A stretch of 8,130 nt of DNA from Nitrospinaceae bacterium (GCA_029261615.1 JAJDAX010000062.1:1-8130), one strand, 5' to 3'; shown: positions 1 to 6,433, numbered from the stretch's first letter. The notes: generated from the sequence alone by a model not told the origin. Numbers and translations: made by a program.

Positions 1-885
1 ATTGTTCTCAGGAAACTGGAAACCCGTATCCCGACTATTGAAGAATTGAAGCTGCCGCCGCAGTTTGCCAAAGCGGCGGATGAAAAGAATGGGCTGGTGC
101 TGGTAACAGGAGCCACCGGCAGTGGTAAGACGACCACCCTCGCCGCTCTGCTCAGTAAGATCAATGACGAAAAGTCGATTCACATCATCACACTTGAAGA
201 TCCTGTGGAGTTTGTCCATCCGCATCGCGCGGCCACGTTCAACCAGCGTGAACTTGGGCAAGACTTTGATAAGTTCTCTACCGGTCTTCGGGCAGCCTTG
301 CGTCAGGCACCCAAGGTCATTCTCGTGGGTGAAATGCGCGATCAGGAAACAGTAGAAATTGGTATGTCTGCCTCCGAAACCGGACACATGGTGATGAGTA
401 CTCTGCACACGGTTGATGCCGGTCAGACCATCAACCGTATTCTCGGAATGTTCCCCAAGGATGAAGAAATGCAGATCCGCTTGCGTTTGGCAGATACCCT
501 GCGCTGGATTATCAGTCAGCGGTTGGTGCCAAAACTAGGGGGAGGACGCATTGCCCTGCTTGAAATCATGAACAACAACATGCGGGTCAAGGATGCCATA
601 ATCAACGGTGAGGAAGAAGGCAAGACATTCTATGAAATTATCACGGATGGTGATGCTTACGGCATGTGGACTTTTGATCAACACATCCTGAAATTATTTG
701 CTGAAGAAAAAATTTCAGAAGAAACAGCGATGAATTATTCTTCACGTAAGGCGGTCGTGGGCCGCGGAATCGATAGTATTAAATCGGGACGTGGAGAGAA
801 AACAACGGATATTGAAGGTCTCGGGATGGACGACTCGTTTAAGGATGTTGGATCACCTTTTGCCAAGCGCAAGAAACGCGGCTAA
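1..885 (+). CDS. pilT: Type IV pilus retraction ATPase, PilT/PilU family (5' end missing)
   Basis: This is a hexameric cytoplasmic ATPase that powers depolymerisation of the type IV pilus (twitching and retraction). The frame is open from base 1, so the N-terminal PAS-like domain and the start codon lie upstream; 294 residues are visible. Numbered from the first visible codon, they show Walker A GATGSGKT (37-44), the Asp box ITLEDPVEF (63-71), Walker B VILVGEMRD (106-114) and the His box GHMVMSTLHT (128-137). The GEMRD form and the lack of a tetracysteine zinc motif favour PilT/PilU over the extension ATPase PilB. At the place of PilT's AIRNLIRE motif the sequence reads RVKDAIING, so PilU or a divergent paralogue cannot be excluded. 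After the conserved core there is a tail of about 50 residues ending in a basic cluster (KRKKRG). The next gene starts 29 bp downstream, which suggests one operon. Family assignment is very sure; the T versus U choice is less so. Confidence 0.93.
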   Translation: MVLRKLETRIPTIEELKLPPQFAKAADEKNGLVLVTGATGSGKTTTLAALLSKINDEKSIHIITLEDPVEFVHPHRAATFNQRELGQDFDKFSTGLRAALRQAPKVILVGEMRDQETVEIGMSASETGHMVMSTLHTVDAGQTINRILGMFPKDEEMQIRLRLADTLRWIISQRLVPKLGGGRIALLEIMNNNMRVKDAIINGEEEGKTFYEIITDGDAYGMWTFDQHILKLFAEEKISEETAMNYSSRKAVVGRGIDSIKSGRGEKTTDIEGLGMDDSFKDVGSPFAKRKKRG

Positions 886-914
886 GAGCTTCCACTTAAA
901 ATCAGGAATCGTAT

Positions 915-1559
915 ATGAAAATCAACTGCAGCGCGTGTCAAAATGACATCAACATACCCGATGACAAGGTCCCGGCTGGACAAGCTTTTAATCTGACCTG
1001 CCCGAGTTGTAAGGAGAAGGTTCGCGTTGACCAGCATTTGAAATCGGAAGAGCCGGAGGAGACCATTGACGCCTTCAGCTTTGCCACCTCTGACGATTTC
1101 GAAGATGAAGAAGTCCTTGAAATTTACGATGAAGACGACAAGGTTGCACTTGTTCTGGATAACGACAATGGAGATTTTTGGGTCAACACTCTAAACGAGA
1201 TGCATTTCAAACTTCAGACTGCCAACTCTGAGGATCATGCAATTCACAAAATTAAATTCACGGAATTCGACCTGGTTATCCTGCACGAAAGTTTCCAGGG
1301 GACCCCCTTTCGTGATAGTCCAGTTTACAAATACATGATCAACCTTCCCATGGCCATGAGGCGGCACATCTTTTTTGTTCTGGTGGGGAAAGAGTTTAAA
1401 TCCATGAACAATATGGAAGCTTTTGCCCTCAGTGCCAATGTGCTCATCAATGAAAAAGATTTTGATAAGGCCAAGGTGATCCTGAAAAAATCGATAACGG
1501 ACAACGACCAATTTTATAAGGTGTTTCGTGAGGCCCTGATTGCTCACGGGAAAGTTTAA
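915..1559 (+). CDS. Zinc-ribbon protein with degenerate receiver-like domain
   Basis: I do not recognise a named gene. The 214-residue protein starts with an MJ0042-type zinc ribbon: CSAC at 5-8 and CPSC at 29-32, which would bind one Zn. A very acidic linker follows (about 44-75, many D/E). Residues 76-200 have the alternating pattern of a response-regulator receiver: strand 1 KVALVLDND, strand 3 FDLVILHESF, strand 4 HIFFVLVGKEF and strand 5 NVLINEKDF. The expected phospho-accepting Asp at the end of strand 3 is His124, the strand-4 Thr/Ser is not evident, and the strand-5 Lys is displaced. It therefore looks like a pseudo-receiver that cannot be phosphorylated normally. There is no signal peptide, membrane helix or DNA-binding domain. 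An AGGA ribosome binding site at 904-907 supports the ATG at 915. The gene sits between pilT and a cNMP-binding gene, so a cytoplasmic adaptor or regulator of the pilus motor is inferred. The receiver assignment rests on pattern only. Confidence 0.8.
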   Translation: MKINCSACQNDINIPDDKVPAGQAFNLTCPSCKEKVRVDQHLKSEEPEETIDAFSFATSDDFEDEEVLEIYDEDDKVALVLDNDNGDFWVNTLNEMHFKLQTANSEDHAIHKIKFTEFDLVILHESFQGTPFRDSPVYKYMINLPMAMRRHIFFVLVGKEFKSMNNMEAFALSANVLINEKDFDKAKVILKKSITDNDQFYKVFREALIAHGKV

Positions 1560-1578
1560 TTGTCATTAAGGGTAACTT

Positions 1579-2004
1579 ATGAAATTTAGTGAAACTCCTA
1601 TTGTTCAGCGATATTCTGATGGTGATGTGATTATTTCCGAAGGCATTGTGAGTAACAATGTTTTTATTATTCTTGAGGGAAAGGTCAACATCACCAAAAA
1701 AAGCGATAAAAAAAATGTGCTCGTGGCCCAGCTAAAAGAAGGTGATGTGTTCGGGGAAATGGGGTTGATTTCAGGCAAGGTGCGGAGCGCAAACTGCATG
1801 GCAGTGGGCAATGTCACCATTGGAGTCATCGACAAGGAGAAGTTTTCCCAACTCATCGATAATCTTCCAGAGGATTTGCAGGCAGTGGTGCGGGCACTGG
1901 TGAGTCGTTTGAGGTTCACCACAGAGCAGTTATCCCGGATCGGGACCGAGCTGGATAAAACCCGTGCGGTGCTATCGGCGTTTTCGATAGACATAGATTC
2001 GTGA
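1579..2004 (+). CDS. Stand-alone cyclic-nucleotide-binding domain protein
   Basis: This 141-residue protein is almost entirely one CRP-like cyclic-nucleotide-binding beta-roll. Visible landmarks are the YSDGDVIISEG turn (12-22), VFIILEGKVNI (28-38) and the phosphate-binding cassette FGEMGLISGKVRSA (58-71). The cassette keeps the key Glu60 and Arg69-Ser70-Ala71, equivalent to Glu72 and Arg82-Ser83 of E. coli CRP, so ligand binding is plausible. A helical tail (about 97-135) follows. It could be the C-helix used for dimerisation, but there is no helix-turn-helix or enzymatic domain. The protein probably acts by binding a partner. The ligand (cAMP, cGMP or other) cannot be told from sequence. 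The SD-like AAGGG at 1568-1572, six bases before the ATG, supports the start. It lies 19 bp after the zinc-ribbon gene and appears to belong to the pilT operon. Domain call is firm; a role in pilus control is inferred from position. Confidence 0.88.
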   Translation: MKFSETPIVQRYSDGDVIISEGIVSNNVFIILEGKVNITKKSDKKNVLVAQLKEGDVFGEMGLISGKVRSANCMAVGNVTIGVIDKEKFSQLIDNLPEDLQAVVRALVSRLRFTTEQLSRIGTELDKTRAVLSAFSIDIDS

Positions 2005-2203
2005 TTTAACGTTTTATCGTGTTAAGGGATTGAATAACACTCCGGACGCTTCTAATTTAGATGTGTCACCGGATTAAGAATAAAAGCGGCAATTTTGAGA
2101 ACGGAATTTTTAGTTTCTCTAATAGAAGTTTATCCTTTGGCCGCCCGAAGTTTGTGGCTGGAAGAAAAACCAGGAAGACACTCTTCAAATCGGGAAATGA
2201 GTC
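2005..2203 (+). promoter_or_regulatory. pilC upstream region with candidate sigma70 promoter
   Basis: This 199-bp gap holds no convincing gene. It contains TTGAGA at 2095-2100 (5/6 to the -35 consensus TTGACA), then exactly 17 bp, then TCTAAT at 2118-2123 (5/6 to TATAAT). Transcription would start near 2130 and give a leader of roughly 75 nt before pilC. An SD-like GGGAA at 2192-2196 precedes the ATG at 2204. If the promoter is active, pilC can be expressed independently of pilT and the two small regulators. This is seen by eye only; no experimental support is available. Confidence 0.45.
2019..2040. repeat. Short dyad GTGTTA-N10-TAACAC, possible operator
   Basis: A perfect 6-bp inverted repeat, GTGTTA (2019-2024) and TAACAC (2035-2040), is separated by 10 bp. 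It lies just after the cNMP-binding gene and about 55 bp upstream of the candidate pilC -35 element. It overlaps a second small dyad, TTAAC (2006-2010) with GTTAA (2021-2025). It is too AT-rich and lacks a T-tract, so it is a poor intrinsic terminator. The size and spacing would suit a dimeric DNA-binding protein. Six-base dyads do arise by chance, so confidence is low. Confidence 0.25.
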
Positions 2204-3400
2204 ATGACTACCTTTACTTATAAGACAACGATCAAGGGCAGAACCACCAAGGGCGAAATTGAAGCTGAAACAGAAGAAGGGGCTCTGGCGAAACTTAAAC
2301 AAAAGAAAATCAACGTTGAATCAATTAAGAAAAAGCCGCCTAAGCTTTTCAGTAACGAAGGAAAAGAAAAAATCGACGAACGGGATATCGTGATTTTCAC
2401 CCGCCAGTTTTCCACAATGGTGGACGCGGGACTTCCTCTGGTCCAATGCCTGGATATTCTCGGAAAGCAGTCCGATAAAAAGTCTTTCTCTGTCATTATT
2501 CTGGATGTAAAAAACGGAATCGAGGTTGGTGGGAATCTATCCGACTCCATGCGCAAACACCCCAAGGTATTTGATGCCCTTTATTGCAACCTGGTTGAGG
2601 CTGGAGAAGCCGGTGGTATTCTTGACATCATTTTACAACGCCTGGCGGCCTACATTGAAAAAGCCCTGGCACTGAAAAAGAAAGTCAAGTCGGCGATGGT
2701 GTATCCGGGAGCTATCGTTTCTGTTGCCTTTCTGGTTGTAGCATTTTTGATGGTGTTTGTAATCCCGACGTTTGCAGAAATGTTCAGTGGTCCGGGGGTG
2801 GAACTGCCCCTGCCGACCGCTATCGTAATGGGAGTCAGTGATTTTTTTCGAGACCAATGGTATTTCATTATTGGCGGTCCCATCGCCTTCATTTTCCTGT
2901 TCAAAAAGGTGTACGCCACAGAAAAAGGGAAGATAGAGGTAGATCGTTTTGCTTTGAAATTTCCGGTAGTCGGCATCCTGATTCGTAAAGTATCTGTAGC
3001 CAAATTTACCCGCACACTCGGCACCTTGCTTTCCAGCGGTGTGCCGCTCATCGAAGGCATGGACATCTGCGCCAGGACCTCTGGAAATAAAATCATGGAA
3101 TTTGCCATCTTGAATACAATCGAATCGATCAAGGAAGGTGAAACGATTGCAGCACCTCTTGGAAGAGAAGGCGTTTTCCCTCCGATGGTTATTCAGATGA
3201 TCGACGTGGGTGAATCTTCCGGGTCGCTCGACAACATGCTGATAAAAATTGCAGACTTTTATGACGAAGAAGTGGACACCGCAGTTGAGGGATTGACGGC
3301 TCTCCTGGAACCTATGTTGATGGTGTTCCTGGGTGTGATCGTCGGTTTCATCGTTGTCGCCATGTACTTGCCCATTTTCAAAATGGGGGAGACGATCTAA
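2204..3400 (+). CDS. pilC: Type IV pilus inner-membrane platform protein PilC
   Basis: PilC is the polytopic inner-membrane platform that couples the PilB and PilT ATPases to pilin insertion and removal. The 398 residues match the usual family length of about 400. There are two GspF domains in tandem, about 63-188 and 265-390. Each opens with the typical pattern: FTRQFSTMVDAGLPLVQCL near 65-83 and FTRTLGTLLSSGVPLIEGM near 268-286. Each also contains a GE(A/S)(G/S)G motif: EAGEAGG at 132-138 and DVGESSG at 334-340. Three hydrophobic helices are visible, at about 168-189, 218-234 and 368-390. The N-terminal cytoplasmic segment starts FTYKTTIKGRTTKGEIEA, as in canonical PilC. ATG at 2204 is the natural start. 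The gene follows the cNMP-binding gene after a 199-bp gap with its own likely promoter, and is followed by a long hairpin. Nothing looks truncated. Confidence 0.96.
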   Translation: MTTFTYKTTIKGRTTKGEIEAETEEGALAKLKQKKINVESIKKKPPKLFSNEGKEKIDERDIVIFTRQFSTMVDAGLPLVQCLDILGKQSDKKSFSVIILDVKNGIEVGGNLSDSMRKHPKVFDALYCNLVEAGEAGGILDIILQRLAAYIEKALALKKKVKSAMVYPGAIVSVAFLVVAFLMVFVIPTFAEMFSGPGVELPLPTAIVMGVSDFFRDQWYFIIGGPIAFIFLFKKVYATEKGKIEVDRFALKFPVVGILIRKVSVAKFTRTLGTLLSSGVPLIEGMDICARTSGNKIMEFAILNTIESIKEGETIAAPLGREGVFPPMVIQMIDVGESSGSLDNMLIKIADFYDEEVDTAVEGLTALLEPMLMVFLGVIVGFIVVAMYLPIFKMGETI

Positions 3401-3411
3401 AAGAAACAAAA

Positions 3412-3468
3412 TTTGGTCGAACAATTTTTCCGGGTGCCAATGAGCCCCGGATTGATTGTTCGACCGAA
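3412..3468. terminator. Long hairpin between pilC and the sensor kinase
   Basis: The left arm 3412-3434 pairs with 3446-3468. The outer stem GGTCGAACAAT (3415-3425) is perfect against 3455-3465. An inner CCGGG (3430-3434) pairs perfectly with CCCGG (3446-3450), after a two-base mismatch. The loop is 11 nt. The element begins 11 bp after the pilC stop codon. On the plus strand no T-run follows, so it is not a classic intrinsic terminator for pilC. On the minus strand the stem is followed by a T-rich stretch (complement of 3401-3411, reading TTTTGTTTCTT), as expected for an antisense terminator. It may instead protect the pilC mRNA 3' end or attenuate read-through into the kinase. The structure is certain; the function is not. 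Confidence 0.5.
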
Positions 3469-3563
3469 GTCTGAAAAGCTATGTGCACTATTCCGGAATA
3501 TCATCCGGTCCTGGGCGAATCCGTTGTTTTTGGAATCGTCCCAAATTTCATTCCCACTTTGAA

Positions 3564-3583
3564 CCGGGTACTACCCCGGGGAG
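3564..3583 (+). promoter_or_regulatory. Kinase ribosome binding site partly inside a small hairpin
   Basis: GGGGAG at 3578-3583 is the only good SD in front of the kinase. It lies 6 bases before TTG 3590 and 12 bases before ATG 3596, so it favours the TTG start. CCGGG at 3564-3568 can pair with CCCGG at 3575-3579, loop TACTAC, which would cover the first two G of the SD. This could lower or tune translation. A stem of only 5 bp is weak evidence. Confidence 0.35.
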
Positions 3584-3589
3584 CGGCCT

Positions 3590-5332
3590 TTGACCATGCC
3601 GCCGGTTGAAAAAAGACAGGACTCCGAGCTTTTTCTCCGCATTAAAACACTGATGGTGTTGCGGATGATTTTCCTCACCGGGTTCGTGATCCTGCTCATC
3701 ACGTTTGAGCAAAACGCAATTCGCCCCACCCCAGTAATTCCCGTAAGCATTGTTCTTTGTATAGCCTATTTTTTAGCGCTGGGCTATGCCCTCCTTTTCC
3801 GCATTGGAATGGGCCTGGGTAATCTGGCCTGGATTCAGGTGGCAGGGGATTTGCTCGTTGTGGGCGGGCTCATATTCACCACTGGTGGTATCGACAGCCC
3901 GCTTTCCTTCATGTTCCTTTTTGTCGTTATTGAAACCAGCGTTATCCTTCCAAGGTCAGCCTGCTACAAGGCAGCAGCTGGTGCCAGTATTATTTATGGA
4001 CTATTGGTTGATCTGGAATATTTCCACTTGATCCAACCGGTATATTTTTTTCCCAAGACAGAAGTTTCCTACCAGGGAGCCTATCTCTTTTACACTGTGG
4101 TGATGAATCTAGCCTCCTATTTTGGGGTGGCCTTTTTAAGTAGTATCCTCACGAATCGACTTCGCATGATTAATGAAGAACTTGAGGCCAAAAATATTCA
4201 GATGGAAATATTGGAAGCATTCCATCACCGGGTTGTTCAGCAAATGGGGAATGGTTTGATGACGACGGACTCGCAAGGCCGCATAACTTCTGCCAACACG
4301 GCTTTCGAAAAAATCTGTGGGAACAAGGAAGAAGAACTGCAAAACCGGTTTTGCTATGATGTCCTCGACATTGATTTGCTCCGGGAATTTTTCCGCACTG
4401 CAGAGGAGCAAACTCTACCTCATCATATTGAAGGTGAATGTCGGGACCGCAATGGTGAACAGCTCCGACTGAGTGCCAAGATCAGTGGACTCAGTCGTTC
4501 GGAAAGCGGCTATCAGGGTTACATCTGTGTGTTTGAAGACTTGACTGAAATGAGGAAGATGGAGGAAATGGTTTTGCAGAATGAACAACTGGCGGCAGTA
4601 GGACGTTTCTCCGCGGGTCTGGCTCACGAAATCCGCAATCCTCTGGCCTCGCTCAGTGGATCCATTCAGTTCCTCAAAGAGGGGCTTAAACTGGATGGAA
4701 CCCACCAACGATTAATGGAAATTGTTCTCAACGAAACAGAGCGGTTGAATGAAATTGTCAGTGGCTTTTTAAATTTTTCATTACCCAAGAAAAAAATCAT
4801 GCTGGTGGTTGACCTGACGCGCCTTTTGGAAGACCTCGTTCTGCTGATGAAAAACAGCAATGAATACCATTCCTCGATCAAACTGGTGTTGAACCTGCCA
4901 CCTGACCGGGTCCTGATTGAAAGTGACGAGGAACAGCTGAAACAAATGATCTGGAACCTCTGCATCAATGGCATTCAGGCCATGGACAAGGAAGGTACCC
5001 TCACGATTTCATTAATAGAAGTTAAAGGCTATCAACACCCGATGTTCAACACTGCACGCAAGGGCCTGGTGCTCCGTGTACAGGATGAAGGCCGTGGAAT
5101 AGATGAAGAAAAAATCAACCTGATCTTTGACCCGTTTTTTACAACACGGGAAGAAGGTGTTGGGCTTGGGCTTGCGACCGTTAAAAAAATAGTAGAACAG
5201 TTAGGAGGCCATATCGGGCTTACCAGCCGTGAAGGGCAGGGTACGGTGTTCGAGGTATTTCTTCCTCAGGAAAGGTCATTGAACAACACCACCAAACCGG
5301 AAAAGGAACTGCGGCAAGCGACCGCTTCCTGA
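3590..5332 (+). CDS. pilS: PilS-like membrane sensor histidine kinase
   Basis: This 580-residue two-component kinase has the PilS plan. The N-terminal third is hydrophobic, with about six helices at 22-38, 48-70, 78-98, 105-121, 128-143 and 164-187, and carries TTGGIDSPLSFMFLF (97-111), typical of PilS. A coiled-coil linker (about 188-215) leads to a PAS domain (about 216-325). The HisKA H-box is GRFSAGLAHEIRNPLASL with phospho-accepting His346. The HATPase domain has the N-box NLCINGIQAM (456-465), G1 DEGRGI (499-504), F-box FDPFFTT (513-519) and G2 GVGLGL (523-528), so it should be active. The start is TTG 3590 by SD spacing; ATG 3596 is the alternative and differs by two residues. PilS normally phosphorylates PilR to control pilin transcription, but no PilR gene follows within the window. 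The next gene starts 15 bp downstream. The kinase class is certain; the pilS name rests on architecture plus adjacency to pilC. Confidence 0.88.
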   Translation: MTMPPVEKRQDSELFLRIKTLMVLRMIFLTGFVILLITFEQNAIRPTPVIPVSIVLCIAYFLALGYALLFRIGMGLGNLAWIQVAGDLLVVGGLIFTTGGIDSPLSFMFLFVVIETSVILPRSACYKAAAGASIIYGLLVDLEYFHLIQPVYFFPKTEVSYQGAYLFYTVVMNLASYFGVAFLSSILTNRLRMINEELEAKNIQMEILEAFHHRVVQQMGNGLMTTDSQGRITSANTAFEKICGNKEEELQNRFCYDVLDIDLLREFFRTAEEQTLPHHIEGECRDRNGEQLRLSAKISGLSRSESGYQGYICVFEDLTEMRKMEEMVLQNEQLAAVGRFSAGLAHEIRNPLASLSGSIQFLKEGLKLDGTHQRLMEIVLNETERLNEIVSGFLNFSLPKKKIMLVVDLTRLLEDLVLLMKNSNEYHSSIKLVLNLPPDRVLIESDEEQLKQMIWNLCINGIQAMDKEGTLTISLIEVKGYQHPMFNTARKGLVLRVQDEGRGIDEEKINLIFDPFFTTREEGVGLGLATVKKIVEQLGGHIGLTSREGQGTVFEVFLPQERSLNNTTKPEKELRQATAS

Positions 5333-5347
5333 TTCAATGAGGGTTTC

Positions 5348-5572
5348 ATGAATTCAAAGAATGAACCGCTGGTAATAACCGGAGAGGAAGAACTGGCTAT
5401 TTGTACCTGCGGTCAAAGCGGACATTGGCCGTTATGCGATGCCTCTCACCACAGTCTGGGCGGCGATGGCCCGGAGTTTATTTCTCTGGAGAAAGAAAAA
5501 ACCTATCTGCTGTGTCAGTGTCATCGCACCAAAAACCCGCCTTATTGCGACGGGTCTCATAACTCAATGTGA
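5348..5572 (+). CDS. Tandem CDGSH-type iron-sulfur protein
   Basis: This 74-residue protein has two CDGSH iron-sulfur motifs of the form CxCx2(S/T)x3PxCD(G/A)SH. The first is CTCGQSGHWPLCDASH (residues 19-34) and the second is CQCHRTKNPPYCDGSH (about 56-71). Each supplies three Cys and one His for a redox-active, pH-labile 2Fe-2S cluster as in mitoNEET. The two-motif layout in one chain resembles the monomeric bacterial and Miner2-like members. The first motif has Ala in place of the usual Gly of CDG. There is no signal peptide or membrane helix, so it is cytoplasmic. TGAGGG at 5338-5343, four bases before the ATG, is a strong RBS. The gene is 15 bp after the kinase and 21 bp before the next gene, so it is probably co-transcribed. 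Its role is likely electron or cluster transfer; the partner is unknown. Confidence 0.92.
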   Translation: MNSKNEPLVITGEEELAICTCGQSGHWPLCDASHHSLGGDGPEFISLEKEKTYLLCQCHRTKNPPYCDGSHNSM

Positions 5573-5593
5573 ACCTTTTTTATTGCGAGTGTT

Positions 5594-6433
5594 ATGAAGA
5601 ATAGTCTCCAAAATATTTTAATCCCACTTTTGCTGGTTTCCTTATTGTCTGGGTGTGTTTCCAAGCAAACGCCGAAAGGACATTCGACGCCGATGATGAA
5701 GATACCTGCCGGCACCTTTAAAATGGGAACGATAATTGATAATCCCAATGAATGGGGGGATACAGACGAGGAACCGATTCATGAAGTGTATCTGGATACG
5801 TTTTATATTGATAAGTACGAAGTTAGTGCGGGCAAATTTTCCAGGTTTTTAAACGATAACATTCATTATGCTCAGGCGTTTATCGAGATCGGGCCGGCTG
5901 TAACTATTGAACTGAAAGACGGAGTGTACAGGCCCCGCGAAGGTTTGGAAGCTTATCCGGCAAACAGGATATCCTGGTATGGCGCGGATACTTATTGTAA
6001 GTGGAAAGGCAAGCGCCTGCCGACGGAGGCCGAATGGGAAAAGGCCGCGCGAAACAGTGACGAGCGAATTTTCCCCTGGGGTAACAAGCATCCAGATAAT
6101 ACCCTCGCCACCTATCGCCGTCCGTTTGCTAAACATGGCTTCAAAGCAATGGAACCAGTCAATTCAATGCCGGAAGGGGCTTCGCCCTACGGTGTCCATC
6201 ACATGGCAGGCAATGTATGGGAATGGGTGAGTGATTGGTACGAGGATATTTATTATGAGCACTCGCCCGAGAAAAATCCGCAAGGGCCCGATACAGGTGA
6301 CCACAAGGTGATGCGCGGCGGGAACTGGTATTACAAGGCCTACTACATGCGCACGACCTACCGTTTTAACGATCCCCCCGAAACGTTCAAAGTCTGGCAG
6401 GGTGTTCGCTGTGCGAAATCAGCAGACGAATGA
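5594..6433 (+). CDS. Lipoprotein with FGE-sulfatase (SUMF1-like) domain, non-catalytic
   Basis: This 279-residue envelope protein begins with a lipoprotein signal peptide: a hydrophobic core at 8-18 and lipobox L18-S19-G20-C21. Cys21 would be lipidated and Val22 at +2 fits outer-membrane sorting by the E. coli rule. The rest is an FGE-sulfatase (SUMF1, C-type-lectin-like) domain. It shows MMKIPAGTFKMG (34-45), the YIDKYEVS strand (71-78), RLPTEAEWEKAAR (141-153), FPWGN (160-164), MAGNVWEWVSDWY (204-216), MRGGNW (240-245) and GVRCA (270-274). In the stretch after RGG where true formylglycine-generating enzymes have two catalytic Cys, this protein has Tyr and Met (about 247 and 252). It is probably a structural or binding member of the family. 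The SD is weak (GAG at 5587-5589). It is the last gene of the plus-strand run and converges on the permease gene. Function unknown. Confidence 0.9.
   Translation: MKNSLQNILIPLLLVSLLSGCVSKQTPKGHSTPMMKIPAGTFKMGTIIDNPNEWGDTDEEPIHEVYLDTFYIDKYEVSAGKFSRFLNDNIHYAQAFIEIGPAVTIELKDGVYRPREGLEAYPANRISWYGADTYCKWKGKRLPTEAEWEKAARNSDERIFPWGNKHPDNTLATYRRPFAKHGFKAMEPVNSMPEGASPYGVHHMAGNVWEWVSDWYEDIYYEHSPEKNPQGPDTGDHKVMRGGNWYYKAYYMRTTYRFNDPPETFKVWQGVRCAKSADE

Noticed and set aside
122..355. 77-codon plus-strand frame inside pilT
   Set aside because: Out of frame with a gene carrying intact Walker and His boxes; no independent support.
2633..3424. 263-codon open frame on the minus strand opposite pilC
   Set aside because: Its product is rich in His, Asn, Gln and Arg with no domain pattern, and it lies fully antisense to the clear pilC gene. 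It is a codon-bias shadow.
3510..3530. Possible sigma54 promoter (GGGCGAATCCGTTGT) before the kinase
   Set aside because: GG-N10-GT instead of GG-N10-GC and poor match to the TGGCAC half; the fit needs a shift and is no better than chance.
5573..5593. Terminator after the CDGSH gene because of a T-run at 5576-5581
   Set aside because: No GC-rich stem precedes the T-run, and the next gene starts within 21 bp on the same strand.
5594..6433. Active formylglycine-generating sulfatase-modifying enzyme
   Set aside because: The two catalytic Cys positions are Tyr and Met, and no sulfatase gene is nearby.
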